Positions 53,918 through 63,829 of a stretch of DNA of 64,000 nucleotides are shown here, one piece after another. The stretch's first letter is position 1. Each line of letters begins with the position of its first letter. Source of the DNA: Streptomyces sp. NBC_00358 (GTDB lineage: Bacteria > Actinomycetota > Actinomycetes > Streptomycetales > Streptomycetaceae); the NCBI RefSeq assembly GCF_036099295.1, contig NZ_CP107976.1, positions 3,658,001 to 3,722,000 on the forward strand. The letters are read 5' to 3'. The notes beneath the pieces were generated by a model. It saw nothing but the letters and a program-made list of their open reading frames with translations. It was not told the DNA's origin and ran no database searches. The position numbers and the translations under genes are program-made.

Positions 53918-55119
53918 GCGGTTCTCCTTGCGGTACGGCTCCCACGCCGGCCCTCGCTGCCGCGGCGCGGCAGATAGACCAGCGCTTCGGTCCCCACGAA
54001 GCGCAGGACGAAGGTCGTCACCAGGGCCAGTGCCGTGGCGGACAGGACACCCATGCCGAAGTGGTGGACGAAGAACGCGATCAGCGGGATGCGCAGCACC
54101 AGATCGGCGTTGGCCAGCAGCGCGAACCGGCCCACCCGGTCCCAGCGGCCCCGGTGCCTGCGGCGCTCACGGAACAGCAGCTGTTCGATGAGCAGGAAGT
54201 TCCAGGCCACGCCGAGCTGGTTGGCGAGGATCTCCGCCGGTACGTAGTGCAGTCCGGCGGCGGTGAGCGCGTACAGCCCGAGCAGGTTCGGCAGGAAGCC
54301 GGTGGCGCCGATCAGCCCGAAGACCACCATGCGGGCGACCGGCGAGGCGGTGCGCAGCCCGACGAGATGGCGCAGGAACCGGAACCCCTCCCGCGCACTC
54401 GACTTGGACTCGCCCGCGAAGCGGTCCTGGAAGACGAAGGGCACCTCGGTGACCTGGCGGGGACGGCTGCGCACGGCCAGTTCGAGGAGGATCTTGTAGC
54501 CGAGGGGCTGGAGGATGTCGGCGGTGACCGCGCTGCGGCGGATCGCGAAGAAGCCGCTCATCGGGTCGCTGATGCCCCGCAGCTTGCGCGGGAAGAGCGT
54601 CTTGGTCAGCCAGGTCGCGCCGCGCGACACGGCGATCCGGTAGCCGCCCGCGAGCCCCTCCCGGCTGCCGCCCTTGATGTACCGGCTGGCGACCACGAGG
54701 CCCGCGTTCACGCGCTCCCCCGAGGCGACCAACTCCGGTACGAGGGACGGCGGATGCTGGCAGTCGCCGTCCATGACGACGATCCACTGGGAGCTCGCCG
54801 CCTTCAGCCCCTCGACGACCGCGCCGCCGAGGCCGCCCTCGGGCACCTCGCGGTGCAGCAGGGTCACCGGGAACGGGCAGTCCCGCGCGGCCTCGGTGAT
54901 CACCTCGGGGGTGTCGTCCGTGGAGTCGTCCACGAAGACGACCTCGCAGGGCAGCCGCGCCGGCACCGACTCGCTGATCTGGTGCAGCAACTCCCTTATG
55001 TTCGCGGACTCGTTGAAGGTCGGGACGACGATGGTGACGGCACCGGGTTCCGGTACCTCGACGGCGCGTACCGCCGGATCGCCCAGTTCGTCCGGGACAG
55101 TGCTCTCGAAGCTGCTCAT
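53914..55119 (-). CDS. GT2 polyprenyl-phosphate glycosyltransferase fused to a GtrA-like domain
   Basis: 401 residues. The N-terminal GT2 domain has VTIVVPTFNESANIRELL, the donor motif VVFVDDSTDD and IVVMDGDCQHPP and resembles dolichyl-phosphate mannose synthase. The C-terminal part has four hydrophobic helices, from VARMVVFGLIGATGFLPNLLGLYAL onward, matching GtrA flippase-like proteins. It would make a polyprenyl-phosphate sugar and help move it across the membrane. ATG 55119 overlaps the stop of the upstream GT39-like gene (ATGA). An upstream frame reaching 55491 is not part of it. Confidence 0.93.
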   Translation of the reverse strand: MSSFESTVPDELGDPAVRAVEVPEPGAVTIVVPTFNESANIRELLHQISESVPARLPCEVVFVDDSTDDTPEVITEAARDCPFPVTLLHREVPEGGLGGAVVEGLKAASSQWIVVMDGDCQHPPSLVPELVASGERVNAGLVVASRYIKGGSREGLAGGYRIAVSRGATWLTKTLFPRKLRGISDPMSGFFAIRRSAVTADILQPLGYKILLELAVRSRPRQVTEVPFVFQDRFAGESKSSAREGFRFLRHLVGLRTASPVARMVVFGLIGATGFLPNLLGLYALTAAGLHYVPAEILANQLGVAWNFLLIEQLLFRERRRHRGRWDRVGRFALLANADLVLRIPLIAFFVHHFGMGVLSATALALVTTFVLRFVGTEALVYLPRRGSEGRRGSRTARRTA

Positions 55120-56801
55120 CGACTGCCTCCGGAACGGGCTGTGTTGGTGGTGTAGGCGCCGGCGGTACCGGTGGTCGTGTCGTCGATCCGCCGGATCTCG
55201 ATGCGGTCCGCGCCCGTTCCGAACGTGGCGACGGCCTTGGAGTGCTCGATCGCGGCCTTCACGTTGGGCAGGTCGACCGCGTCGCGCCGCACGGTCGGCG
55301 ACGCGACGACGTAGTCGAGGTCCTTCCAGCCGCGCGGCAGCGTCTTGGTGACCGCGGGGTCGAGATCGGCCTTGTAGAACCAGATGGCGCCGAGGCCCGG
55401 CCGGTAGCCGTCGTGCACCAGGTCGAGCCAGAGCGCGTCGTCGACCAGGACCCGGGTGTCCTCGGGGTCCCGGACCTCGGTCCGCAGCCATGAAGAGGCC
55501 GCCCGGTAGGGGGCGTTGGCGTCGGCGGTCACGGCCGTGCGATCACCGTCGTACCACCGGGGCACGACCCAGGCACCGGCGGCCACCACCAGCACCACCG
55601 CCAGCCCGCGGCGCCCCCACGTCACATACGAGCGCTCCTCCTCGGTCCGCCGTCTGCGCAGCACGGCGTGGGCGACACTCGCGGTGCCTCCGGCGAGGAC
55701 GAGAGCGAGGAAGGGAAGCGCCTGGATGACGTACATCGCGGGCAGGTAGCCGTTGGGACGCATGGCCACCAGGGCGAGGATCGCCACCGTGAGGGCGGGT
55801 CCGGCCAGGGCGCGCGCGGTCACCGACCAGCGGAAGGTGACCAGGAGCAGCAGGGCTCCCGCGAGTCCGCCGAGCGGCAGGACCCGGTCGTAGTACAGCC
55901 AGGAGTGGAGCACCCCGTACGAGCCGGTGCCCCGCTCCAGGATGAAGCCGGAGCCGGGGCGGCTCATCTGGTAGGTGATGCCCTCCCAGAGCGAGACATG
56001 GCCGCCGCCCGGCAGCAACTCGCCCTTGAGCAGGGCGAAGAGCGGGTAACCGGCGCCGATCAGCACGCAGGCCGTGACGGCTCCGGTCAGCGCGAACTTG
56101 CGGGTGTCGCGATGGCTGTGCCGCCACATCGTGACGAACAGCGCGGGCAGGACGACCAGCATCGTCTCCTTGGTCAGCACCGCGGTGGCGGCCGCGAGGC
56201 CCGCGGCGAAGTGGTGCCACAGGTGGCGGCTCGGCGACGCGGCCAGGCAGAACGCGAGCAGCGTCCACATCACCGCGATGTTGTCGAGGAAGATCTCCCG
56301 CTGGAGCACGACCGAGAGCGGGGACAGCCCGAAGAGGAGCATCGCGAGACCGGCGGCCCATCGCGGCAGCGACAGCCGGCGCGCGAGGACGTACAGCAGG
56401 ACCGAGCTCACCGCGCTGACCACGAGCATCGCGAAGCGCATCGAGCCGACGGTCATCAGCGACGGTCTGACGTGCGCGGGGATCCAGGTCAGACCGGCTA
56501 TCTGGATCCAGCCGAGCGGCGGATGGTCGTACCAGTAGGTGTAGTGGGCCAGGCCCTTGCCCTGCTGGACGGCCCAGGCCTGGGCGAGGTAGGTGCCCTC
56601 GTCGTCGCTGAGGGTCGGGTAGGCGGTGATGTTCCAGCCCTGCACGACGAGGATCGCCGCGAGCAGTACCGCGCACAGGATCAGGTCGGAGCGCGAGCCG
56701 CGAAAACGCGGTGCCGGAAGGGATGTCGGGATGATTTTGGGCGCACGAGGCCGCTGCGCGGGGACCGTGGGTGTGGTCGCCGCGGGAAGGGTGGAGGTCA
56801 C
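55116..56801 (-). CDS. GT39/PMT-like membrane mannosyltransferase
   Basis: 561 residues with about 10-11 helices. The N-terminal catalytic loop has LSDDEGTYLAQAWAVQQGK, a DxE pair typical of GT-C enzymes. YTYWYDHPPLGWIQIAGL is the second conserved loop, and LFGLSPLSVVLQREIFLDNIAVMWTLL and TAVLTKETMLVVLP follow. These are features of ArnT/PMT-like transferases that use polyprenyl-phosphate sugars. The C-terminal 110 residues form an external domain (DDALWLDLVHDGYRPG). GTG 56801 overlaps the GT2 stop (GTGA). It would transfer the sugar made by the neighbouring GT2 to an extracytoplasmic acceptor. Confidence 0.9.
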   Translation of the reverse strand: MTSTLPAATTPTVPAQRPRAPKIIPTSLPAPRFRGSRSDLILCAVLLAAILVVQGWNITAYPTLSDDEGTYLAQAWAVQQGKGLAHYTYWYDHPPLGWIQIAGLTWIPAHVRPSLMTVGSMRFAMLVVSAVSSVLLYVLARRLSLPRWAAGLAMLLFGLSPLSVVLQREIFLDNIAVMWTLLAFCLAASPSRHLWHHFAAGLAAATAVLTKETMLVVLPALFVTMWRHSHRDTRKFALTGAVTACVLIGAGYPLFALLKGELLPGGGHVSLWEGITYQMSRPGSGFILERGTGSYGVLHSWLYYDRVLPLGGLAGALLLLVTFRWSVTARALAGPALTVAILALVAMRPNGYLPAMYVIQALPFLALVLAGGTASVAHAVLRRRRTEEERSYVTWGRRGLAVVLVVAAGAWVVPRWYDGDRTAVTADANAPYRAASSWLRTEVRDPEDTRVLVDDALWLDLVHDGYRPGLGAIWFYKADLDPAVTKTLPRGWKDLDYVVASPTVRRDAVDLPNVKAAIEHSKAVATFGTGADRIEIRRIDDTTTGTAGAYTTNTARSGGSR

Positions 56802-58060
56802 GCAGGAACGTCCTCTCGGATCACGTCGGTGAGATGCGCGCCGACATGACTGGTCAACTCCCAGTCGTTGCGCCCCCGTTGTTCGCGCCATACGGCGCGC
56901 ACGGCGGCACCCGCGAGCAGCACCTGATAGAAGGGACCGCCGACGACGAGCTTCAGGTAGTGCACGGGCCGAACGCGAAGCCCGTACTGCTTGCCGAAGT
57001 CGTGCAGTCCGACCAGCTCGAAGACGAAGGTGACCAGGGCGGTCACGGCCGGCAGGAACGTGATGAACGCGATCCCGACGGGGACGTCCAAGAAGAGCGC
57101 GACCGCCACGTTGAGCGGAATGATCACCCCGGAGATCGCCTGGAGATACGGCGTCATCAGTGTGTAGCGGGCGAGCAACCGCTGCCCGAAGCGCGGCAGT
57201 TGCTTCCAGTCGCGCTTGCGGTAGACCTGAAGGAAGCCCTGGTTCCACCGGGTGCGCTGCTTGAGCAGCGACATCAGGGAGCCGGGCGTCTCCTCCTTGG
57301 TCACCATGTCGGAGTCGTACGCGACGACGACCTTCTTGCCGGCGCTGGACAGCCGGACGCCCAGGTCGCAGTCCTCCGCCAGGCAGTCGGGATCCCAGCC
57401 GTCGGCCTCCCGCAGGACCGTCGTCCGTACGAAGACGGTGTTGCCGCCGAGCGGGATGAACCCCTTCAGCGCGTGCAGATGAAGGCGCGAGCGGAACCAG
57501 AAGAAGTACTCCAGGCAGTTGCGCAGGCTGTACCAGCTGGACTGGAAGTTGATGAGCTGCACCCCGCCCTGGACGACGTCCGCCCCGGTCGTGCGGAACG
57601 CGTGGTCGACGTGGGCGAGCAGCTCCGGATGGACCTGGTCCTCGGCGTCGAAGACCCCGACCACATCGCCGCGGCAGTGCGGCAGGGCCGTGTTCATGGC
57701 CTTCGGCTTGTTCTTCTTCTCGTGGTGGTCGACGACGACCCGGACGCGCGGATCGCGTGCCTCGGCACTCCGGGCCACCTCGGTGGTCTCCGGGTCGTCG
57801 TGCCCCACGATGACGATGATCTCGAAGTCGGCGTGGCTGGATTCCAGCAGCCGCTGAATGGTGCGGTCGAGCACGGCCTGTTCGTGCCGCGCGGGCAGCA
57901 GGAGCGAGAAGGACAGACCCTCACCCCCGTCCGGTCTGCTGAACCGGGTGGAGGCCAGCACTTCGGGCGTACGCCACGCGTGCATCTGCCACCACAGGGT
58001 GAAGGCAGCCATCCAGAAGAGCGCCAGAGAAACGGCAGCGATAAAGACAGACGTGAGCAA
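56798..58060 (-). CDS. Processive GT2 glycosyltransferase (polysaccharide synthase type)
   Basis: 420 residues. One N-terminal helix and four C-terminal helices flank a GT2-A domain with SLLLPARHEQAVL, VVDHHEKKNKPKAMNTAL, VGVFDAEDQVHP (DxD equivalent), AEDCDLGVRL and the QxxRW-type LLKQRTRWNQGF. The latter marks processive synthases such as cellulose, chitin and hyaluronan synthases. It is the first gene of the operon. TTG 58060 is the only suitable start and has GGGGGGA six bases upstream. Polymer identity is unknown. Confidence 0.9.
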   Translation of the reverse strand: MLTSVFIAAVSLALFWMAAFTLWWQMHAWRTPEVLASTRFSRPDGGEGLSFSLLLPARHEQAVLDRTIQRLLESSHADFEIIVIVGHDDPETTEVARSAEARDPRVRVVVDHHEKKNKPKAMNTALPHCRGDVVGVFDAEDQVHPELLAHVDHAFRTTGADVVQGGVQLINFQSSWYSLRNCLEYFFWFRSRLHLHALKGFIPLGGNTVFVRTTVLREADGWDPDCLAEDCDLGVRLSSAGKKVVVAYDSDMVTKEETPGSLMSLLKQRTRWNQGFLQVYRKRDWKQLPRFGQRLLARYTLMTPYLQAISGVIIPLNVAVALFLDVPVGIAFITFLPAVTALVTFVFELVGLHDFGKQYGLRVRPVHYLKLVVGGPFYQVLLAGAAVRAVWREQRGRNDWELTSHVGAHLTDVIREDVPA

Positions 58061-58242
58061 CAGATCCCCCCAGATCCCAAAACCCCCAGTCGCGACAGGG
58101 TGTTACCCCCGTCGCGTCACCGGGGCGAGACTATGGGCGGTCTGTGAAGCGCACAGGTTCTTCCGGTGAAGGTCGTGTTTCGTCCCACTCTGCCGACTTG
58201 CTGAACAATCAGCGCTCTAGGGGTGTTTGAACCGGTTGGTAG

Positions 58243-60279
58243 TCACGGGTTTCGGCCGTTCAGAGCCGTGCGAAGTCGGCCGGGATCGGTCGTCGGGACA
58301 TCGCACGCGAAGTTACGGCAGACGTACGCGGCCGGTTTGCCGTCCACCAGGGAGCGTCCGGACAGCAGCGGCAGCTCGTCACTCTCCGGAGCTCCCACCG
58401 CCACGACGGCACCCGGCGCGGTACCCAGAAGTGCCGCTCGCCGCAAGGCCGTTGTGGCCGGATCGGTCCCCTCCCCCACCACCGCGACCTCCCGGGGACC
58501 GTCGAGCAGCGCCTCGGTCACCGCGAGCCCCCACCCGATGAAACGGGGCGCGCGCGGCCCGAGGGTCTTCACGACGCCCAACGCCCGTTCGGCGGCGGTG
58601 CGATGGGGCTCCGCACCGGTCTGCGCGGCGTACGACAGCAGCGCCCCGGCCGCCGCGCTCCACCCCGAGGGCGTGGCGTTGTCGGTGGGATCCTGCGGCC
58701 GGCGGATCAGCCGCTCGGCGTCGGCCGCCGTGTCGTACAGGGCACCCGACCCGTCGTCCGTGAACTGCGCGAGGACATGGTCGAGCAGGAATCCGGCGAA
58801 CTCCAGCCAGACGCCTTCCCCGGTCACGGACGTCAGCGCGAGGAAGCCCTCGGCGACGTCCGCGTAGTCCTCCAGCACCCCCGCGTGGGCGCCGACCCGG
58901 CCGTCCTTGCTGGTACGGGCGAGGCGCGCCCGGTCGTCCATGTGCAGCCGTACGAGGAGGTCGGCGGCACCGATCGCGGCCTCCACCAGATCGGGGCGGT
59001 CGAAGTAGGCGCCGGTCTCCGCGAGGGCGGCCACCGCGAGCCCGTTCCAGGCGGCGACGACCTTGTCGTCCCGCCCGGGGGCGGGCCGCCCCGCGCGCGC
59101 CGCGAGCAGCCGCGTCCGCACGGAGGCGATCTTCTCGGCGTCGAACACCTCTTCCTGCTGCGGAAGTTGGAGCACGGAGGCACCTTCCTCGAAGGTGCCC
59201 TCCTCGGTGACCCCGAAGTACCGGGCGGCGAGTTCCGCGTCCGCGTCCCCGAGCACCTCACGCAACTGCTCGGGAGTCCACACGTAGTACGCGCCCTCGA
59301 CATGCCTGCCGGTGCCGTCGTCGCTGTCGGCGTCCAGAGCGGAGGCGAAACCGCCCTCGCTCGTGCGCAGTTCGCGCACCAGGAAGTCCGCGGTCTCCAG
59401 AGCGACCCGCCGGGCGAGCTCGGAGCCGGTGGAACGCCAGAGATGTGCGTAGACCCGGCAGAGGAGCGCGTTGTCGTAGAGCATCTTTTCGAAGTGCGGG
59501 ATCACCCACTCCCGGTCGACGGAGTAGCGGGCGAAGCCGCCGCCGAGCTGGTCGTAGAGGCCACCGCGCGCCATGCGCTCGCAGGTGTCGACGGCCATCT
59601 GCAGAGCGCCCTCGGAGCCGGTCCGCGCGTGGTGGCGCAGCAGGAACTCGATCACCATGGACGGCGGGAACTTGGGAGCCCCGCCGAATCCGCCGCGCGC
59701 CGCGTCGTAGTCCCGGGTGAGTCCGAGCAGCGCGCCGGCCAGCTCCTCCTCGCCCGGCACCTGGCTGTCCCCGAAGGACAGCTCGCGCTCGGCGAGATCC
59801 CGCGTGATCTTCCCGGCGACCTCGGCGACCTCGTCCCGCCGGTCGGTCCAGGCGCCGGACACGCCCTCCAGCACCTGCCGGAAGGACGCCATGCCGTGGC
59901 GGGGCTCGGGCGGGAAGTAGGTGCCGAAGTAGAAGGGCTCGGCGTCCGGCGTGAGGAACACGGTCATCGGCCAGCCGCCCTGCCCGGTCGCCGCCTGCAC
60001 CGCCTCCATGTAGACGGCGTCGACATCGGGCCGTTCCTCGCGGTCGACCTTGACGCTGACGAAGCGCTCGTTCAGATAGGCGGCCGTCGCCTCGTCCTCG
60101 AAGGACTCGTGGGCCATGACATGACACCAGTGGCAACTGCTGTACCCGACGCTCAGCAGAACGGGCCGGTTGCTTCTGCGGGCCTCGTCGAAGGCCTCGG
60201 CCGACCACGGCCACCAGTCGACGGGGTTGTCGGCGTGCTGGAGCAGATACGGGGACGTCTCATGGGCCAGTCGGTTCAC
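58243..60279 (-). CDS. YyaL / DUF255 thioredoxin-fold protein with an (alpha/alpha)6 domain
   Basis: 678 residues, the usual length. The first 170 residues form a thioredoxin-like domain with CxxC in GYSSCHWCHVM and QAATGQGGWPMTVFLTP. The rest is an N-acylglucosamine-2-epimerase-like alpha barrel (YDQLGGGFARYSVDREWVIPHFEKMLYDNALL). The family is widespread and its role remains unknown; members are annotated as spermatogenesis-associated or YyaL-like. GTG 60279 is in the expected place, MNRLAHETSPYLLQHA. It stands alone in this window. Confidence 0.9.
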   Translation of the reverse strand: MNRLAHETSPYLLQHADNPVDWWPWSAEAFDEARRSNRPVLLSVGYSSCHWCHVMAHESFEDEATAAYLNERFVSVKVDREERPDVDAVYMEAVQAATGQGGWPMTVFLTPDAEPFYFGTYFPPEPRHGMASFRQVLEGVSGAWTDRRDEVAEVAGKITRDLAERELSFGDSQVPGEEELAGALLGLTRDYDAARGGFGGAPKFPPSMVIEFLLRHHARTGSEGALQMAVDTCERMARGGLYDQLGGGFARYSVDREWVIPHFEKMLYDNALLCRVYAHLWRSTGSELARRVALETADFLVRELRTSEGGFASALDADSDDGTGRHVEGAYYVWTPEQLREVLGDADAELAARYFGVTEEGTFEEGASVLQLPQQEEVFDAEKIASVRTRLLAARAGRPAPGRDDKVVAAWNGLAVAALAETGAYFDRPDLVEAAIGAADLLVRLHMDDRARLARTSKDGRVGAHAGVLEDYADVAEGFLALTSVTGEGVWLEFAGFLLDHVLAQFTDDGSGALYDTAADAERLIRRPQDPTDNATPSGWSAAAGALLSYAAQTGAEPHRTAAERALGVVKTLGPRAPRFIGWGLAVTEALLDGPREVAVVGEGTDPATTALRRAALLGTAPGAVVAVGAPESDELPLLSGRSLVDGKPAAYVCRNFACDVPTTDPGRLRTALNGRNP

Positions 60280-60552
60280 CCTGCCACTCTCCCACGGTGT
60301 CCGGGACGGCGGAGAAGCGCGGGTACGCCGGGCGTGGCCCGGCCGGGGACAACTTCACGAGGTCGGCGTACCGGTCCGCGGGCGCCCGGTGTCCGCGCGC
60401 CAGGTACCGGAGCCGGAACCCGGGCCGCCGCCGGGGAGGGCTCCGGCACCGGGCACCCGCGATCACGGCCAATGATCGACGCCCCCTCGCGCTCGCGTCC
60501 TCCCCGAAGGACACTCATAGGCCAGGGAGTTGCTGCCGGAGGGGGACGTCAC

Positions 60553-63500
60553 ATGCGGGACAGCCATCGGGCGGAGGCCGAGCGGCTGTTGGTCCGGGCC
60601 GTCGAGGAGGAGGTACGACGCTCCGGGGGGCGCGTGGACGGGAGCGCGCTGCTGTCGCGGGCGCGGTCCGCGCTCGACGCGATGGCGGAGACGGCCGCCG
60701 AGGAGTACACGGCGTACACCCGGGCGCTGGACGAGTCGGAGGCGGGGCGGCAGACCTTCGGGCAGCGGTTCGCCCGCGAGGGATCCGGAACTCCCTTGCT
60801 GGTGGCGGCTGTCGGCGCCCTCGCGGCCGTCGTCGCCGACCTCGCCCTCGGTACCGGCGCGGGCACGGCCGTCGGCACCGGCGCGACGGTCGCGGTGGCG
60901 GGCGCCACCGCGACCGTCCTGAAGGTGACGGCCTCGCACGTGCCCGCCGCGAGCCGCCGGGCCGGGGCGCTGGGGCAGCCGGGCGGTCCCGAGCAACTGC
61001 GCCTGCAATGGCTCACCGCCCTTGAGGTGCGGGGCGTCCGCCCGTTCCTCGATCAGCAGCGGGTGCTCAACGCCTCCACCGGCGCCAAGAAGGGCGCGCC
61101 CCAGTTGCGGCGCACCGACAAGAGCGCGGCGGCCCGCCGGCGCAGCGTGCTGGAGCAGTCCTTCGGTCAACTGCCCGAGCAGGAAGGCCCGTTCACCGGC
61201 CGTCGGACCGAGCTGGCGCGGGTCGCGCAGTGGGTGCACGCGGCTCGGGCGAGTACGGAGACGAAACCGACGGTCGTGGTGCTGCACGGCGCGCCCGGCT
61301 CCGGCCGCAGCACGCTCGCGATCCGGGCGGCGCACGCGCTCAAGGACCAGTTCCGCGGCGCGTGCGTGGTCGACCTGCGGGGCGACAGCCCCGACGATCC
61401 GCCGCTCCCCACCCGCGACGCGCTGCTCCACCTGCTGAACCGGCTCGGCGCCCCGCGCGAACAGCTCCTCTTCCGTGAGCGCTCCTCGCAGGACCAGCAG
61501 GTCAGACGGTTGAGCGAGTTGTATCACCAGCACCTGACGGGTCTGCCCGTGACGATCGTGCTGGACGACGCGAGCGACGCCGAGCAGGTGCGCACGCTGG
61601 TACCCGAGCGCTCGGAGAGCCTGGTCCTGGTGACCGCGCGGGAGCCCCTCGACCTGCCCGCCGACCTCCCCGCCTGGGTGCACCAACTCCCCGTCGAGGC
61701 GCTGGACGCGGCGGGCTCCGAGGAACTGCTGACCGCGGCCGCTCAGGACGCCTCCGGTCCCTACGACGCCGAATCCACCGACCGGATAAGGGAGTTGTGC
61801 GGCGGTCTGCCGCTGGCCCTGCGTGTCGCGGGCTCCTCGCTCGGCCCGCGCACCCCGCGCGCGCTCGCCACCGACCTCTCGGCCTACGGCCCCGTGGGAC
61901 CCGTCGAGCGGGTGCTGTGGCTGCGCTACACGGACCAGTCGGACATGGCGCGCCGGCTGCTACGCCGACTGGCCCTCGCCGGTCGGGCCTCACTGGGCGC
62001 GGCAGCGGCGGCGTCCCTCCTCGCGACGGACGAACCGGAGGCCGTCCGTCATCTGACCGCCCTGTCCCGGGCGGGCCTGATCGACCATGTGCGCGGCAGC
62101 CGATATCGCCTGCACGATCTCGTGCGGACCTTCGCCACGGCCCGTCTCCTCGACGAGGAGGAGCCCTCCGAGCGCACGGCGGCGCAGGAGCGCCTGATCG
62201 TGAACTACGCGGAGCTCGCCGACTCGGTGATCCGGCTGGTGGACGGCAAGACGTCGACGCGCGCCGACCAGTTCGGGCCGCACGGCTTCACCTCCCTGGA
62301 CGCGGCGCTGCGCTGGCTGGACGACGAGTCGAGCTTCATCACGGCGGCCCTGCGGCACGCGGAGGGGGTGAACCAGGCGGCGGTGCTCAACCTGCTGGGC
62401 GCCCTGTGCGACTACTGCCTGCTGCGCGGCGACCTCTACCGGCTGGGCGAGATCAGCGAGCTGACCCAGGCCGTCGACCAGGGGCTCCTCGTCCGCTCGG
62501 TGCAGTGGCGCACCGGTATCGCGGCCCGCCAACTGGGCGAGCTGGACAAGGCACGGACGACGCTGGCCGCGGTCGTGGACCTCTATTTCGAGGCCCACCA
62601 CGACGCCGGGGCCGCCAGGGCGCTGTGCTCGCTCGGCATCACGCTGCACCACCAGGGCAACCTGATCGAGGCGGCGGCCAAGCTCCAGGAGGCCATGGAC
62701 CTCCAGGCCGCCCCCGAGCTGGCGGCCGACCGCGCCTGGACGATGCACGCGCTGGCGGCGGTGGAACGCGACCGGTCCCGGCTGGCGCAGGCTCTCGACC
62801 TCCTCACCGAGGCCCTGGTCCTGCACCTCGAGAGCGGCTCGGTGCACGGCGAGGCCTGGGCCCACTTCCAGCTCGGCCAGCTGGGGCTGCGCATGGGTGA
62901 CGTGCCGCGCGCCGAGCGTGAACTGCGCGAGGCGCTCGATCTGTACGGCCGGACGCGCGACTCCCGTGGCGAGGCCTGGGCGCTCACCCAGCTGGCCCGC
63001 GCCCGGCTCGTCGAGGGCGACCCGTCCGCGGCGGTCGACGGGCTGCGCCAGGCGGTCTCCCGGCACCGCGAGAACGAGGACGCGCGCGGCGAGGCCTGGA
63101 CGGTGTACTACCTGGGCCAGTCCCTGGAGGAGACCGGCGACCTGGACCAGGCGGTGCGTGAGCTGGAGCGCTCCCGGACGATGTTCTCCCGGATGCGGGA
63201 CGTCTACGGTCTGGCGTGCGCCCGTCACCACTCGGCGAGGGTGACCCGTGACCAGCGGGCCGCGCAGACGGGCTCGCTGCGGAACTCGGGCTTCGCCCGC
63301 CAGCTCCTCGTCGACGCCCGCGCGGACTTCCTGCGCATCGGGGTGGCGCACGGCGAGGCGTGGACGTGTCTGGAGCTCGCCGTCGTCGACGCGGGCAACG
63401 CCCGCACCCAGCAGGCTCTGGCCCTGTGCGAGGAGGCCCTCGGGCTGTTCGTCTCCTACGGCGACCGTCGCGGGGAGGACTGGGCCCGTTTTCTGCGCTG

Positions 63501-63747
63501 CACCCTGCTGCCGTACGCGGCCCCGGGCGGCCACGAGGTGGGCGCGGCGGTGGCTCAGGAGGAGCTGTCGCAGCTCGCGCGCGCCGGCCACCCCACGCGG
63601 GACGGCAGGCTGGACGACTTCATCGAGGCGTACCAGCTGCTGCTGGAGCGGGGAGTGGACCTGGACGCCGGCTGGCAGGCCTGGCGCCTGGGCATGGTCC
63701 CGGGACGTCACGCCCGCGATGTGATGGGCGTGCCGGTGACGACGTGA
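60553..63747 (+). CDS. STAND (NB-ARC-like) NTPase with TPR repeats and a hydrophobic N-terminal segment
   Basis: 1064 residues. The first 80 are helical. A Gly/Ala-rich hydrophobic segment spans about 81-128 (LLVAAVGALAAVVADLALGT then GAGTAVGTGATVAVAGA), resembling a glycine-zipper membrane insert. The NB-ARC-like domain follows, with P-loop GAPGSGRST (246-254) that has Arg instead of the usual Lys, Walker B VTIVLDDA, and GGLPLALRVAG. From about residue 560 to the end lie TPR repeats with a recurring GEAW motif (five copies). ATG 60553 has GGAGGGGG upstream. It is a candidate for signal sensing or defence; its ligand is unknown. Confidence 0.88.
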   Translation: MRDSHRAEAERLLVRAVEEEVRRSGGRVDGSALLSRARSALDAMAETAAEEYTAYTRALDESEAGRQTFGQRFAREGSGTPLLVAAVGALAAVVADLALGTGAGTAVGTGATVAVAGATATVLKVTASHVPAASRRAGALGQPGGPEQLRLQWLTALEVRGVRPFLDQQRVLNASTGAKKGAPQLRRTDKSAAARRRSVLEQSFGQLPEQEGPFTGRRTELARVAQWVHAARASTETKPTVVVLHGAPGSGRSTLAIRAAHALKDQFRGACVVDLRGDSPDDPPLPTRDALLHLLNRLGAPREQLLFRERSSQDQQVRRLSELYHQHLTGLPVTIVLDDASDAEQVRTLVPERSESLVLVTAREPLDLPADLPAWVHQLPVEALDAAGSEELLTAAAQDASGPYDAESTDRIRELCGGLPLALRVAGSSLGPRTPRALATDLSAYGPVGPVERVLWLRYTDQSDMARRLLRRLALAGRASLGAAAAASLLATDEPEAVRHLTALSRAGLIDHVRGSRYRLHDLVRTFATARLLDEEEPSERTAAQERLIVNYAELADSVIRLVDGKTSTRADQFGPHGFTSLDAALRWLDDESSFITAALRHAEGVNQAAVLNLLGALCDYCLLRGDLYRLGEISELTQAVDQGLLVRSVQWRTGIAARQLGELDKARTTLAAVVDLYFEAHHDAGAARALCSLGITLHHQGNLIEAAAKLQEAMDLQAAPELAADRAWTMHALAAVERDRSRLAQALDLLTEALVLHLESGSVHGEAWAHFQLGQLGLRMGDVPRAERELREALDLYGRTRDSRGEAWALTQLARARLVEGDPSAAVDGLRQAVSRHRENEDARGEAWTVYYLGQSLEETGDLDQAVRELERSRTMFSRMRDVYGLACARHHSARVTRDQRAAQTGSLRNSGFARQLLVDARADFLRIGVAHGEAWTCLELAVVDAGNARTQQALALCEEALGLFVSYGDRRGEDWARFLRCTLLPYAAPGGHEVGAAVAQEELSQLARAGHPTRDGRLDDFIEAYQLLLERGVDLDAGWQAWRLGMVPGRHARDVMGVPVTT

Positions 63748-63829
63748 CAATGCCGACGTGACGGCACGGGGGCCGGAACGCCGACGGGCCCGGTGCCCCC
63801 GCGGGGCCCGGGCTTGCGTGGGTGCCCGG

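Noticed and set aside
58603..60552. Upstream part of the very long plus-strand frame that continues into the STAND gene
   Set aside because: It runs antisense over the YyaL-type gene; the true start with a ribosome site is at 60553.
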